The notes beneath the pieces were generated by a model. That model saw only the letters and a program-made list of their open reading frames with translations, did not search any database and was not told where the DNA came from. Made by a program: the position numbers and the translations under genes. Below are positions 10,312-19,116 of a stretch of 64,000 bases of DNA, in pieces. The first letter of the stretch is position 1; each line of letters starts with the position of its first letter. This DNA comes from Aquisalimonas sp. 2447 (GTDB lineage: Bacteria > Pseudomonadota > Gammaproteobacteria > Nitrococcales > Aquisalimonadaceae): contig NZ_CP050695.1 in the NCBI RefSeq assembly GCF_012044895.1, forward strand, positions 1,208,501 through 1,272,500, in the 5' to 3' direction.

Positions 10312-11718
10312 TCAGTCCCCCGAGACCACGCGATTGCGGCCGTCGCCCTTGGCCTGATAGAGGGCGCGGTCGGCGCGGGTGAACAGGGACTGCCAGGCTT
10401 CCCCCTGGCCCAGTTCCGCGACACCCACCGACACGGTGACGGGAACCTGCGCTTCCCCGTGGCCGTACTGCGCTGCGGCGACGGCACTGCGCAGTTTCTC
10501 GGCGACTCTGTTGGCGGCGCTCCGTGCCGTCTCCGGCAGAATCAAGGCGAACTCCTCACCGCCGTAGCGGGCCACGAAGTCCGCCTGCCGGACCTGACCC
10601 TGCAGCAGCTCGGCCACCTGGGTCAGGACGACGTCGCCGGTGGCGTGGCCGTGCCGGTCATTGACCGGTTTGAAGCCGTCGATATCCACCACCAACAGGC
10701 TCATCGGTGATCCGTATCGCGCCGAGCGGGTCGCCTCCTCCTGGATTCTGCGATCGAATGCCGCCCGGTTGGCGATGCCCGTCAGCGCGTCCAGTTCAGC
10801 CCGCGTCTGCTCTTCCAGCAGCGCCTCCCGCAGGCGCAGTGTTTCCTGCTCTGTCGCCTCAAGCTGCGCATTGAGCGCCTGGTGACGCTCCCGGGCCTGC
10901 TGGCGTCGCGATCCCTGGGACTGTCGGTACGAGGTGACTTCCTGGACCAGGGAGTCCAGGTCGGCACTGATGATCCGGTGCGCCTGACGGGGGTCCCCGG
11001 TGTCGCGCAGCGCGTTCTGAATGGAGTGCACGCGTTCCTGCACGGCCTGGTCCAGCCGTTGCTCGTCGGCATCCGCTTCCAGGGCCTCACCGTCGTCTGC
11101 CCGCAGTACGGCGTGAAGGTCGGCGAGCCGGCGTGATAACTGCACCAGGAACGCCTCCAGTTCGGCCGTCTCGCGCTCGTTGGCTTTCACCAGGACGTCT
11201 GCCAGGCGGTTGAGGCAGCCAGCGAGTTCCTCCACCGTGTCGGCCTCCGCCAGGATCCGCCTGAGCTCATCCAGCCGCTCCTGGTACGGTGCCGGCAGAT
11301 TCAGGCGCGTGGTCATGGTGTCCAGTGGCGGGCGAAACCGTTCCAGCGAGGTATCTGCCGCAGCCGCGTTGTTGTTGGGCGCGCCAGCCTTGCCGAACCA
11401 GCGCTGCCACACGCTCCCCGAGCGCGGCGGTGTCCGGGTATCGGCCTGTGCCCGTTCACCGTTCTGGGCCGTTGGCACGTCACCGGCGTCAAGCTCAGCG
11501 GCAGCGTCCGCTTCTTCGGTGTCATCCAGGGCGAGCAGCCCGCTTTCCAGCGTGCGAACAGCCGCATCGATGGCTTCCGGTGTGGCCTGGTCGTCACGCA
11601 AAGTCTGCCGCAGAGTGTCCAGTGAGCGGTCCAGCACTTCCGAGCGCCCCCGGCTGGCGGTGATCAGGCGCAGGGCCGCCCGCCGCAGGGCCTGCTGCAG
11701 GGGCTCATCCTCGGTCAT
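10312..11718 (-). CDS. diguanylate cyclase (GGDEF) with long coiled-coil N-terminal region
   Basis: A 468-residue protein that should make c-di-GMP. The C-terminal GGDEF domain has an intact active site, YGGEEF (GGEEF at 386-390), and an inhibitory RxxD site (RQAD) five residues before it. The first 290 residues contain no transmembrane helix; they are Glu/Arg/Gln-rich helices predicted to form coiled coils, including residues 245-300. The start ATG at 11718 overlaps the end of the upstream sigma-54 regulator gene by 14 bases, which suggests the two are made together. Input signal unknown. Confidence 0.88.
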   Translation of the reverse strand: MTEDEPLQQALRRAALRLITASRGRSEVLDRSLDTLRQTLRDDQATPEAIDAAVRTLESGLLALDDTEEADAAAELDAGDVPTAQNGERAQADTRTPPRSGSVWQRWFGKAGAPNNNAAAADTSLERFRPPLDTMTTRLNLPAPYQERLDELRRILAEADTVEELAGCLNRLADVLVKANERETAELEAFLVQLSRRLADLHAVLRADDGEALEADADEQRLDQAVQERVHSIQNALRDTGDPRQAHRIISADLDSLVQEVTSYRQSQGSRRQQARERHQALNAQLEATEQETLRLREALLEEQTRAELDALTGIANRAAFDRRIQEEATRSARYGSPMSLLVVDIDGFKPVNDRHGHATGDVVLTQVAELLQGQVRQADFVARYGGEEFALILPETARSAANRVAEKLRSAVAAAQYGHGEAQVPVTVSVGVAELGQGEAWQSLFTRADRALYQAKGDGRNRVVSGD

Positions 11719-13150
11719 GGTGAGGTGTTCCGTCGCCGGGCGGTTCAGGCGCCTCATCCCACGCCTTGAACTTGCGCTCCAGCGTCTTGCGGGAGACCCC
11801 GAGGCGCCGCGCCGCCTCGGACTTGTTCCCCTGGGTGGTGCGCATCACCTTGAGGATGTGCTGCTTTTCCACCTCGGCCAGGGGCATGTCGGCGGGGAAG
11901 CCAAGGTCGCTGTGGCTCTCGCCCAGGGAAATCGGGGCATCGATACGCGTCTGATCGAGGCATTCGGCCGCCTGTCGGTTCAGGAGCATCGCGCGTTCGA
12001 TGAGGTTCTTCAGTTCGCGGACATTGCCTGGCCAGTGATGTTGCTGCAGGCGCTGCAGATCCTCGTCAGTGAAGCGCAACGGCGGCAGCGAGAGCTCGTG
12101 AGAGAGATCCTCCGCGAAGCGCTGCGCCAGGTGCGGAATGTCGGGTCGCCGCTCCCGCAGGGGGGGCAGGCTCAGACCGAGCACGTTCAACCGGTAGTAA
12201 AGGTCTTCGCGGAAACGGCCGGCGGCAACCTCGTCGGCAATCTGCCGGTTGGTGGCAGTGACGATGCGCGCGTCCACCGGTAACTCCCTCTCGGATCCCA
12301 CCGGTCGGATGGTTCGCTCCTCCAGGACCCGCAGCAGCTTCGCCTGCATGGGCAGGGGCATCTCGCAGATCTCGTCCAGGAACAGTGTGCCGCGGTTGGC
12401 GTGAACGAACAGCCCGTCCCGGGACTGGGTGGCGCCGGTGAATGCACCTTTGACGTGGCCGAACAGCTCGCTCTCCAGCAGTTCCGGCGAGATGGAGCCG
12501 CAGTTCACCGGCACGAAGGGCCCCGTGCGGCCACTGAAATAGTGCAGGCAGCGTGCAGCTACCTCCTTGCCTGTTCCCGATTCGCCCTCGAGCAACACCG
12601 TGGTGGACCGTGATGCCACGCGGCGTATCAGGCTCAACAGGCCGCGCATGGCTTCGCTGTGGCCGACGATGCCTTCCAGTCCGCGGGCGGGCTTGTCCGC
12701 CGGGGAGGCGGGTGCCGCCGGCGTCGGCGCTTCCAGGCAGTCCTCCACTGCGGCGAGCATCTGGTCCATGGAGAAGGGTTTGGAAATGAAGCGCACGTTG
12801 GTGAGTTCGGCTGCGTCCCGGGAATCCAGGTCCTCCGGATACGCCGTCATGAGGACAACCGGCGTTGTGACCCCTGCGATTCGCAGCGACCGTACCCAGT
12901 CCACGCCGGAGCGGTCAGGCATGCGCACATCAATGATGATGGCGTCGAAGTGGCAGCGTTGCCGCAGTGCCTCCGCGTTGTAGATACTGTCGGCGACCTC
13001 GATGAAGGCGCAGCGTTTCGCCAGGGCAAAACGCATGAAATCGCGGATGCTGTGGTCGTCATCCACCACCAGCGCGGCCAGCTGTCGAGATGGCTTTTGA
13101 TGATCCTGAGTTCTGGTGCCGGACATCACATCGTTCACGGGTTCATTCAC
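11705..13150 (-). CDS. NtrC-family sigma-54-dependent response regulator
   Basis: A 481-residue activator. The receiver domain (about residues 25-140) has phospho-acceptor Asp74 in IIIDVRMPD and the conserved Lys in ISKPF. The AAA+ domain has Walker A GESGTGKE, the sigma-54-contacting GAFTGA loop, and Walker B GTLFLDE. A Fis-type helix-turn-helix ends the protein (NKSEAARRLGVSRKTLERK). GTG 13150 is the only start preceded by GGAGG. No histidine kinase is adjacent; the overlapping GGDEF gene downstream is the likely partner in output. It is the only sigma-54 activator in the window. Confidence 0.93.
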   Translation of the reverse strand: MNEPVNDVMSGTRTQDHQKPSRQLAALVVDDDHSIRDFMRFALAKRCAFIEVADSIYNAEALRQRCHFDAIIIDVRMPDRSGVDWVRSLRIAGVTTPVVLMTAYPEDLDSRDAAELTNVRFISKPFSMDQMLAAVEDCLEAPTPAAPASPADKPARGLEGIVGHSEAMRGLLSLIRRVASRSTTVLLEGESGTGKEVAARCLHYFSGRTGPFVPVNCGSISPELLESELFGHVKGAFTGATQSRDGLFVHANRGTLFLDEICEMPLPMQAKLLRVLEERTIRPVGSERELPVDARIVTATNRQIADEVAAGRFREDLYYRLNVLGLSLPPLRERRPDIPHLAQRFAEDLSHELSLPPLRFTDEDLQRLQQHHWPGNVRELKNLIERAMLLNRQAAECLDQTRIDAPISLGESHSDLGFPADMPLAEVEKQHILKVMRTTQGNKSEAARRLGVSRKTLERKFKAWDEAPEPPGDGTPHHDRG

Positions 13151-13389
13151 GCAGGAAATACCCTCCGGGCTTCAGCGTGTGTCGGGGTGGCGTCGCCGGT
13201 GCAGGACGCCCGTTCGTTTGAGACGAAATGCACCACTGTCTCGAAATCTGGTGCGTTGTGACGCAGTTGTTCACCCATCGCGCGCCAGTTTAGTTCATCA
13301 GCTCCCCGGAGTCACCCGCTACCGGTCCCTGTTTTCCGTGGCTGGCTGATATGATCGACGTTTCACCACGGGCGAGGCGCAAACGACAG

Positions 13390-14010
13390 ATGCATTCAAC
13401 GGATCCCGGTCCGGTCACCGGTGTGGTTCTTGCCGGTGGTCGGGCTACGCGCATGGGCGGAACCGACAAGGGGCTTCTGGAGGTGGCCGGCATCGCCATG
13501 GTGGACCACGTCCTGCAGCGTCTGCGTCCGCAGACCGAGGCGCTGGTGGTCAACGCCAACCGCAACCATGCAGACTACGCGACGCGCGGTTGTCCGGTGG
13601 TGGCGGACGCCTTCGGCGAATTCGCCGGCCCCCTGGCGGGCATGGCGGCGGGGCTTGCAGCGGCGCCCACGGACTGGTGCGTTACCGTGCCCTGCGACTC
13701 ACCGCTGGTGCCGCAGGATCTTGTCGCCCGGCTGGCCGCTGCCCTCCAGGCCCAGGGGGCGGACCTGGCGGTGGCCGAAGGTGCCGGGCGGATGCAGCCG
13801 GTCTTCGCCCTGCTGCCACGGCGTCTGTTGCCGGACCTCCAGGGCTTCCTGGAAGAGGGCGGGCGCAAGATCGACGCCTGGTACGGGCGTCATGCGGTGG
13901 CGCGGGCGGATTTCTCCGACAGCGAAGAGGCATTTCTCAACATCAACACACCTGAAGAGCGCGATCAGTTAGAAGGGCGACTGACGCCGGGAGGCAGGGC
14001 CGATGTCTGA
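13390..14010 (+). CDS. mobA: molybdenum cofactor guanylyltransferase
   Basis: MobA joins GMP to Mo-molybdopterin to form the bis-MGD cofactor used by DMSO-reductase family enzymes, including the formate dehydrogenase encoded at 26.4 kb. The 206-residue protein has the nucleotide-binding VVLAGGRATRMGGTDKGLLE (about residues 11-30) and VPCDSPLVP with the metal-binding Asp. The preferred start is ATG 13390; ATG 13351 is in frame but adds a basic extension. The 3' end overlaps the next gene by eight bases. Confidence 0.93.
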   Translation: MHSTDPGPVTGVVLAGGRATRMGGTDKGLLEVAGIAMVDHVLQRLRPQTEALVVNANRNHADYATRGCPVVADAFGEFAGPLAGMAAGLAAAPTDWCVTVPCDSPLVPQDLVARLAAALQAQGADLAVAEGAGRMQPVFALLPRRLLPDLQGFLEEGGRKIDAWYGRHAVARADFSDSEEAFLNINTPEERDQLEGRLTPGGRADV

Positions 14011-16390
14011 GCGAGCAGACGCTCCCGACGTGGAGGCCCGCACCCGGGCGGACCATGCCGCCTATGAAGCGCTGCTGGCCGCGGATGAACCACCGAAGGC
14101 GTGGTTACGGCGACTGAACCGGCATGCCGCGCGGCAGGATCCGCCACTGGTGGTCGTCGGTGACGGCACCACGGCTTTGCTGGCCGCCTGGGCCCGTCGT
14201 TACCGGGACAAGCACCGCGAGGTGGTGCTGTTCACGCACTATGTGGGTTGCACCGGCGAAAGCCGGCTCACCGACCGGCTGGTGGAACGCCTGCTGCTGC
14301 GACTCCGTGACGTGGCCGCGCTGCCGGATCCCCTGCCGGCGGATCCGGAGGCCCGCCGGGAGCTACTGCCCAACTGGCTGGCCCGGGCAGCGGCAAGGAC
14401 GAGGCTGATGCTGGTCCTGGCGGACGTGGACCGGCTCACCGACGGTGACGCTGAACAGGCACTGGACTGGCTGCCGGCGCATCTGCCGCCGGGGGTACGC
14501 ATTGTCCTCGGTGTGGCGCTGAACGCCCCTGCCGTAACGCAGATGCGCCAGCGCGGCTGGCAGACAGAGGTGCTGTCCGAGGCGGTTGCCGGCAGGCAGG
14601 AGCTCCCCGACGGCGTGACACCAGAGACGCTGCGGTTGCTGTGGGCGTGCCGCCGGGGGCTCACTGCCGACGAACTCCAGGCGGCGGGGTATCAGGCGCC
14701 GGCTTCGGGGGCGGCAATCTACCGCGCCGAAGAGCGTCTCCAACTGGCCGGCGTCGACGTGCGCGACGCTGTGCGCAAATCGCTGCTGGCGGATGGCGCC
14801 GATCGCCAGGCGGCTCACGAGGCGGTTGCCGGGCTGGTTGCCGCCCACCTGGCACCGGAGCGGCGCCTGGACGAACTGCCCTGGCAACTGGCCGCGGCCC
14901 GGGACTGGGAGCGGCTGGCCCATGTGCTGGCCGATCCCGCCTTCCTGCAGGCGCTCCTGCGCCAGCGTGACCGCCTGGATCTGTGGCACTACTGGCGCGC
15001 CTGGGGCGCCGATGCCGAGCTGGTAGCGTGGTACGCGGAATGCCTGCGCCCCTGGCGGCAAGAGCTGGATGCCGAAACTCTTGCGGATCTGGTCTGTGGT
15101 CTCTGCGCGGCATTCCGGGAGGCCGGCCTGGATGGCGACCTGTCACCGTTCATGAACGCGCTTCACGAGCTGACGTCGAGCTTGCCGCCGGCGCTGCATG
15201 CCCGGGTGCTGGCGACGCGCGGCGCCTGGCTTGCTGAGCAGGGCGAGGCTGCAGCGGCACTGGAGCCGCTGCAGCAGGCACTGGCCCTGCGCCGTGAAGC
15301 TCTGGGTGAAGACCATCCAGAGACGCGCACCAGCCGCCATCAGCTGGCCACCTGGTACGAGGAGCAGGGTGATCTGGATGCTGCCGTAGAGCTGTATCGT
15401 GCCGGTCTCACGGCCCGCGAGACCACTCTCGGGGAGCGGGCCCCGGGGCTGATTCCCTACCTGCACAATCTGGGCGCCGTGCTCAAGGCCCGCAATGACT
15501 TCGCCGCCGCGAGACCCTGTTTCCGGCGAGCGCTGGAAATCGCCGAGCGCCATTACGGCAATGCCCACCCCACCACCGCTGCGTGCCTGGACAATCTCGC
15601 GGGCACGGTCTATGCCGAGCACGATTTCGACCAGGCGGAAACCCTCTATCAACGGGCACTGGGCATCGCCGAGGCGGTGTTCGGCGCCATGCATGCGGCC
15701 ACGGCGGCGGCGGCCCACAACCTGGGCGCGGTCATGGATGCCCGGGAGGATTTCCGCACCGCCGAGATGCTGTTCCAGCGGGCTCTGGATGTCCGCGAGG
15801 AGCTGTTTGGTGCAGAGCACGTGGATACGGCCTCCAGCCTGCACAATCTGGCCGGCGTGAAGGACGCCATGGGCCGTTACGACGACGCCGAGCCCCTGTA
15901 CCGGCGTGCCGTGGCCAACTGGGAGGCAGTGGTGGGCAAGGAACACACGGCGACGGCCACCAGTGTCAACAACCTGGCTGATCTGCTCCGGGAAACCGGC
16001 CAGTTCGGCGAGGCCGAGCAGCTCTACCGGCGCAATCTCGCGACCTGGCGTGCACTCGTGGGTGAGGACCACCCCCATACCCTGATGACGCTCTGCGAAC
16101 TGGCCGGTCTCCATGCCGAGCAGGGACGGCTGGACGAGGCGGAACCCATGCTCCGCGACGCCGTGGAACGCACCGCCCGGGTTCTGGGTCGGGACAATAT
16201 GGACCACATCAATGCGGTGACCCGGCTGGCGGGCCTGCTCCGGGAAACCGGCCGCAAGGACGAGGCGCGCAAACTGCTGAAGCAGACCATTACCGCCGCC
16301 GAAGGAACCCTGGGCATGATCTCCCCGAAGCTGCAGAAGCTGCGCCGCCACCTGGAGGCGCTGGACGTCGATCCGGATCGCCTGCACTGA
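14003..16390 (+). CDS. large TPR protein with degenerate STAND/NPHP3-like NTPase domain
   Basis: A 795-residue soluble protein. The C-terminal half (about 390-785) holds nine kinesin-light-chain-type TPRs of about 42 residues, each with a core such as LHNLGAVLKARND or VNNLADLLRETGQ. The N-terminal half resembles nephrocystin-3-like STAND NTPases: THYVGCTGES (78-87), a Walker-B-like LMLVLADVDRLTD (135-147), and LDWLPAHLPPGVRIVLG. Where the P-loop should be, residues 49-63 read LVVVGDGTTALLAAW, with no GK[ST], so ATP binding is probably lost. The start overlaps mobA. Role unknown: it may be a scaffold or a decayed signalling/immunity ATPase. The NPHP3 relation is inferred from motif order. Confidence 0.8.
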   Translation: MSERADAPDVEARTRADHAAYEALLAADEPPKAWLRRLNRHAARQDPPLVVVGDGTTALLAAWARRYRDKHREVVLFTHYVGCTGESRLTDRLVERLLLRLRDVAALPDPLPADPEARRELLPNWLARAAARTRLMLVLADVDRLTDGDAEQALDWLPAHLPPGVRIVLGVALNAPAVTQMRQRGWQTEVLSEAVAGRQELPDGVTPETLRLLWACRRGLTADELQAAGYQAPASGAAIYRAEERLQLAGVDVRDAVRKSLLADGADRQAAHEAVAGLVAAHLAPERRLDELPWQLAAARDWERLAHVLADPAFLQALLRQRDRLDLWHYWRAWGADAELVAWYAECLRPWRQELDAETLADLVCGLCAAFREAGLDGDLSPFMNALHELTSSLPPALHARVLATRGAWLAEQGEAAAALEPLQQALALRREALGEDHPETRTSRHQLATWYEEQGDLDAAVELYRAGLTARETTLGERAPGLIPYLHNLGAVLKARNDFAAARPCFRRALEIAERHYGNAHPTTAACLDNLAGTVYAEHDFDQAETLYQRALGIAEAVFGAMHAATAAAAHNLGAVMDAREDFRTAEMLFQRALDVREELFGAEHVDTASSLHNLAGVKDAMGRYDDAEPLYRRAVANWEAVVGKEHTATATSVNNLADLLRETGQFGEAEQLYRRNLATWRALVGEDHPHTLMTLCELAGLHAEQGRLDEAEPMLRDAVERTARVLGRDNMDHINAVTRLAGLLRETGRKDEARKLLKQTITAAEGTLGMISPKLQKLRRHLEALDVDPDRLH

Positions 16391-16525
16391 GGCGACCGGC
16401 TCCACCGATGGGGTGATTCTCGCTGCCCGGCGAACCCGGGTCGTGGCTTGCGCTGGACGGGACGTTGCCGTTGGCTGTCCGTATTGTGCTCGCAGGAGCA
16501 CCAGGCAGAGCTGGAGGCGAAGTGG

Positions 16526-16608
16526 GGTGGACTTTCAGGTCCACCATTGCGGGCATCGATGTGCCGCCTTGGCTTGCATGTCGGGAGAAGGTGGACCTGA
16601 AGGTCCAC
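16526..16608. repeat. REP-like pair of inverted repeats
   Basis: Two related palindromes face each other in a non-coding gap. The first, 16526-16545, has arms GGTGGAC and GTCCACC; the second, 16591-16608, has perfect arms GTGGACCT and AGGTCCAC around GA. About 45 bases separate them. The arrangement is that of a bacterial interspersed palindromic element (BIME/REP). No other copy was noticed in this window. It lies between convergent genes, so it may also act on mRNA 3' ends. Confidence 0.6.
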
Positions 16609-16647
16609 GCTACAGCTTCGTCTCCCCCCAGCTGCGCCCGCACGGTT

Positions 16648-17400
16648 TTACCGACGGATTGTCTCCACCAGCAGTCCCGGGTGACGGAGACTGGTGAGCA
16701 CCACACGGTCGAAGCGGTCGCTGCCGGCGAGAATATGCCGGGCCACTGCCCGGGCCGCCTCCAGGTCCACGTCGCCGTCCACCATGTTCAGTACCGGGAT
16801 TGCCGTGACGCCCTCGGTACCGCGCTGGAGGCCTTGCGGATGAGTAAACAGGCGCGCCATGGTGGCCGGGGTCAGGAGCTGTTCCTGTTGCATGCCGGTG
16901 ACCTCCAGGACCTGCTCCAGCCGGTGCGCAATTCGCTCGTTCACCGGGCGGGCCAGGGCGTGTACCGAGCCCACCAGCAGCACCACGTCGGCACCGGCGG
17001 GGATCACCGGTTCGTCCTCCCGCGGGGCCTTGATGCGGCGCATGCGGGCACCGTCAGCCTTGACCACCGTGAGGTCGAATTCACCTGCGCGGTGGATGGC
17101 GGTCAGGGTTTCGGCGCTGACTCCGGCCAGGCGCCCGGCCTTGTCCGAGGGCTGCGCATAGAGAACGCGATTGGCCCGATGGCCTGGCACCCGCTCTCGC
17201 AGATTGCTCTCGCTGTCCACGATCAGGGCTGCCTCCAGGCGCCGCGGAGGTTCATAGGTGAACACCGTAGCGGTCATCGCCGTGCGCCCGGGGTGGTGCT
17301 GCAGTAGATGATAGAGCAGGGTCTTCTTGCCGCCGGCGCCAACCGCGCAGACTATGCCGCGTTCGGCGTTCAGGGCCTCGAGCAGCGGCTGTACCGTCAT
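16648..17400 (-). CDS. yqeC: YqeC-like putative selenium/molybdenum hydroxylase accessory protein
   Basis: A 250-residue protein with a P-loop-like start, IVCAVGAGGKKTLLYHLL (about residues 16-33), followed by TATVFTYEPPRR and the VKADGARMRRIKAPREDEPVIP signature, as in YqeC proteins. YqeC is linked by genome context to selenium-dependent molybdenum hydroxylases, but its biochemistry is not settled. ATG 17400 overlaps the stop of the upstream BNR gene (ATGA). Its position among mobA and moeA fits a Mo-enzyme maturation role, which is inference. Confidence 0.78.
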   Translation of the reverse strand: MTVQPLLEALNAERGIVCAVGAGGKKTLLYHLLQHHPGRTAMTATVFTYEPPRRLEAALIVDSESNLRERVPGHRANRVLYAQPSDKAGRLAGVSAETLTAIHRAGEFDLTVVKADGARMRRIKAPREDEPVIPAGADVVLLVGSVHALARPVNERIAHRLEQVLEVTGMQQEQLLTPATMARLFTHPQGLQRGTEGVTAIPVLNMVDGDVDLEAARAVARHILAGSDRFDRVVLTSLRHPGLLVETIRR

Positions 17401-18524
17401 TTTTGGTCCCCCTCCGGCACAACCCGGGCTTGGACCGAGAGAATGCGCGGCAAAAAGGCGGTCAGGGGCTGCCAGTTCTCGCCGCGGTTGCGGCTGGCAA
17501 ACAGGTGGCCGCTGGAGGTGCCGAAGTACACTCCGCACTCAGGCAGATCATCCACCGCCATCGCATCCCGCAGCACCGTGACGTACGCGTGCTGCTGGGG
17601 CAGGCCGTCGGTGAGCGGCGTCCAGCTGGCACCGGCATCGCCGGTGCGGTAGACGCGCAGGCGACCATCCACGGCGGTGCGCAGGTGATTGCTGTCGATG
17701 GGGATGACGTACAGGGAATCCGGCGCATCACGTTCGGTGACCGCAACGTAGCCGAAGTCGCTGGGCAGTCCGGCGGAGATCTCAGTCCAGGAATCACCGG
17801 CGTCGTCGCTACGGTAGACGCCGTTGTAACACTGTCGGTAGAGGCGGTCGGAGTTCCTTGGATGGGCCACCAGGCGGTGAATGTTGTGCCCGGTGTGCGG
17901 ACATTCCTCGGGCAGGTGTTCCGCGCGGACGCCGCGATTGATGGGTTGCCAGGTAGCGCCGGCATCGTCACTGCGGTAGGCACCGCCGGCGGAGACGGCC
18001 GCAAACAGACGCCGCGGGTGGTCTGCTGCCACTTGGATGGAGTGGACGAAGAAACCGCCCTTGGCCGGCTCCCATTGGGCACGGGTCGAGTGATGGTTCA
18101 GCGCGTCCACTCCGGCCCAGTGGTTGCCGGCGTCGGTGCTGAAGAACAGCCCCGCGGGATCGATGCCGGCGTACAGCATGTCGGGGTCGTCCGCCGGGCC
18201 GGGAGCCAGATGCCAGACGGCACGCAGGGCAGAGTCGTGTTCCCCCACCGGGTGCATCGGCGGCTGCGGCAACGGCTCCCAGTGGCGCCCGTCGTCATCC
18301 GTGCGGTAGACGTGGGCGCCCCAGATCAGGTGATTGGCCGCGGCATAGCCCCGCCCGGGGCGGCGTGGATCCAGCCAGGCGTGGGTGATTTCGTAGCCGG
18401 CGATCAGCGGCCCCTCCATGCGCCATGTCTCCCGGTGCGGGTCGCTCTCAAGGCGAAACAGTCCCTTCTGGGTGCCCACCAGCAGCACGACTCGCGTGCC
18501 GCCATCGGGTGCGGTGTGGCGCAT
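17397..18524 (-). CDS. BNR/sialidase-like beta-propeller protein
   Basis: A 375-residue protein without a signal peptide. It contains repeated Asp-box (BNR) motifs of the S/T-x-D-x-G-x-x-W type: RTDDDGRHW, STDAGNHW, SDDAGATW, SDDAGDSW, TGDAGASW and SRNRGENW. These mark the blades of a six- or seven-bladed propeller. Asp boxes are structural, so sialidase activity is not implied. It overlaps yqeC by four bases and is divergent from the JAMM/ubiquitin-fold pair, sharing a 97-base intergenic region with it. Genes of this type recur next to CysO-like proteins as far as I recall, which suggests a functional link. Confidence 0.8.
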   Translation of the reverse strand: MRHTAPDGGTRVVLLVGTQKGLFRLESDPHRETWRMEGPLIAGYEITHAWLDPRRPGRGYAAANHLIWGAHVYRTDDDGRHWEPLPQPPMHPVGEHDSALRAVWHLAPGPADDPDMLYAGIDPAGLFFSTDAGNHWAGVDALNHHSTRAQWEPAKGGFFVHSIQVAADHPRRLFAAVSAGGAYRSDDAGATWQPINRGVRAEHLPEECPHTGHNIHRLVAHPRNSDRLYRQCYNGVYRSDDAGDSWTEISAGLPSDFGYVAVTERDAPDSLYVIPIDSNHLRTAVDGRLRVYRTGDAGASWTPLTDGLPQQHAYVTVLRDAMAVDDLPECGVYFGTSSGHLFASRNRGENWQPLTAFLPRILSVQARVVPEGDQK

Positions 18525-18605
18525 GGTTCTCCCCGGGTTGCCTTCGATGTGATGTTCACAACGGTTCGTATTGCACCAGAAACGGCGCCTGCCTGCGATG
18601 GCGAG

Positions 18606-18620
18606 CTGGTACCATACCAG
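18606..18620. promoter_or_regulatory. perfect inverted repeat touching the JAMM start codon
   Basis: CTGGTA at 18606-18611 and TACCAG at 18615-18620 form a 6-3-6 palindrome ending one base before ATG 18622. Its place in the divergent region suggests an operator controlling the JAMM/MoaD-like genes and perhaps the BNR gene. There is no ribosome site between it and the ATG, so the message may be leaderless or the true start lies further in. Confidence 0.4.
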
Positions 18621-18621
18621 T

Positions 18622-19116
18622 ATGAGCAATGCTGCAGGATCGCCCCCGGGGCGCCAGGTCGGAAAACGGCAAAACCCGGGTGACAATGACGTGGTGCTCA
18701 AGCCGGAACTTCAGCACCAGCTTCTGGAGTATGCCAGGGCGAGCTGGCCTGAAGAGGCATGTGGCCTGCTGCTGGGTCGTGGTGACAGGGTCGATGAGCT
18801 GGCTCGGTTACGGAATTGCTCCGGCTCGCCGCAAGAGCACTACGCACTGGATCCACTGGACTACATGCACGCCGAGCAACAGTGCGAGAATCGGGGGCTG
18901 ACCGTGCTGGGAATCTGGCACAGCCATCCGGATTCCGCCGGAGTGCCTTCGGTCACCGACGAGCGTGACGCCTGGCCTGGCTGGCTGTACATCATTGTCG
19001 GCCGCCCGCGGGGGGAGGCGCCGGACGTGCGTGGCTGGCGCCTGGATGGCGGACGGTTCAGGCAAGCGGTGCTGCGTTTCGCGGCAAACGATGACACGGC
19101 ACCAGGATCGCGATGA
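18622..19116 (+). CDS. M67-family JAMM metalloprotease (Mec-like)
   Basis: A 164-residue JAB1/MPN/Mov34-type zinc peptidase. The full JAMM site is present: a Glu in PEEACG (residues 44-45), then His100 and His102, Ser110 and Asp113 in HSHPDSAGVPSVTD, matching HxHx7Sx2D. In mycobacteria the homologue Mec cleaves cysteine from the C-terminus of CysO. The ATG at 18622 lacks a ribosome site; GTG 18691 is an alternative and would remove a polar lead of 23 residues. The stop overlaps the start of the ubiquitin-fold gene by four bases, so the two are made together. Confidence 0.88.
   Translation: MSNAAGSPPGRQVGKRQNPGDNDVVLKPELQHQLLEYARASWPEEACGLLLGRGDRVDELARLRNCSGSPQEHYALDPLDYMHAEQQCENRGLTVLGIWHSHPDSAGVPSVTDERDAWPGWLYIIVGRPRGEAPDVRGWRLDGGRFRQAVLRFAANDDTAPGSR

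Noticed and set aside
17397-18524. Calling the BNR protein a sialidase
   Set aside because: Asp boxes are structural; the Arg triad and catalytic Tyr/Glu of sialidases could not be assigned, and there is no signal peptide.
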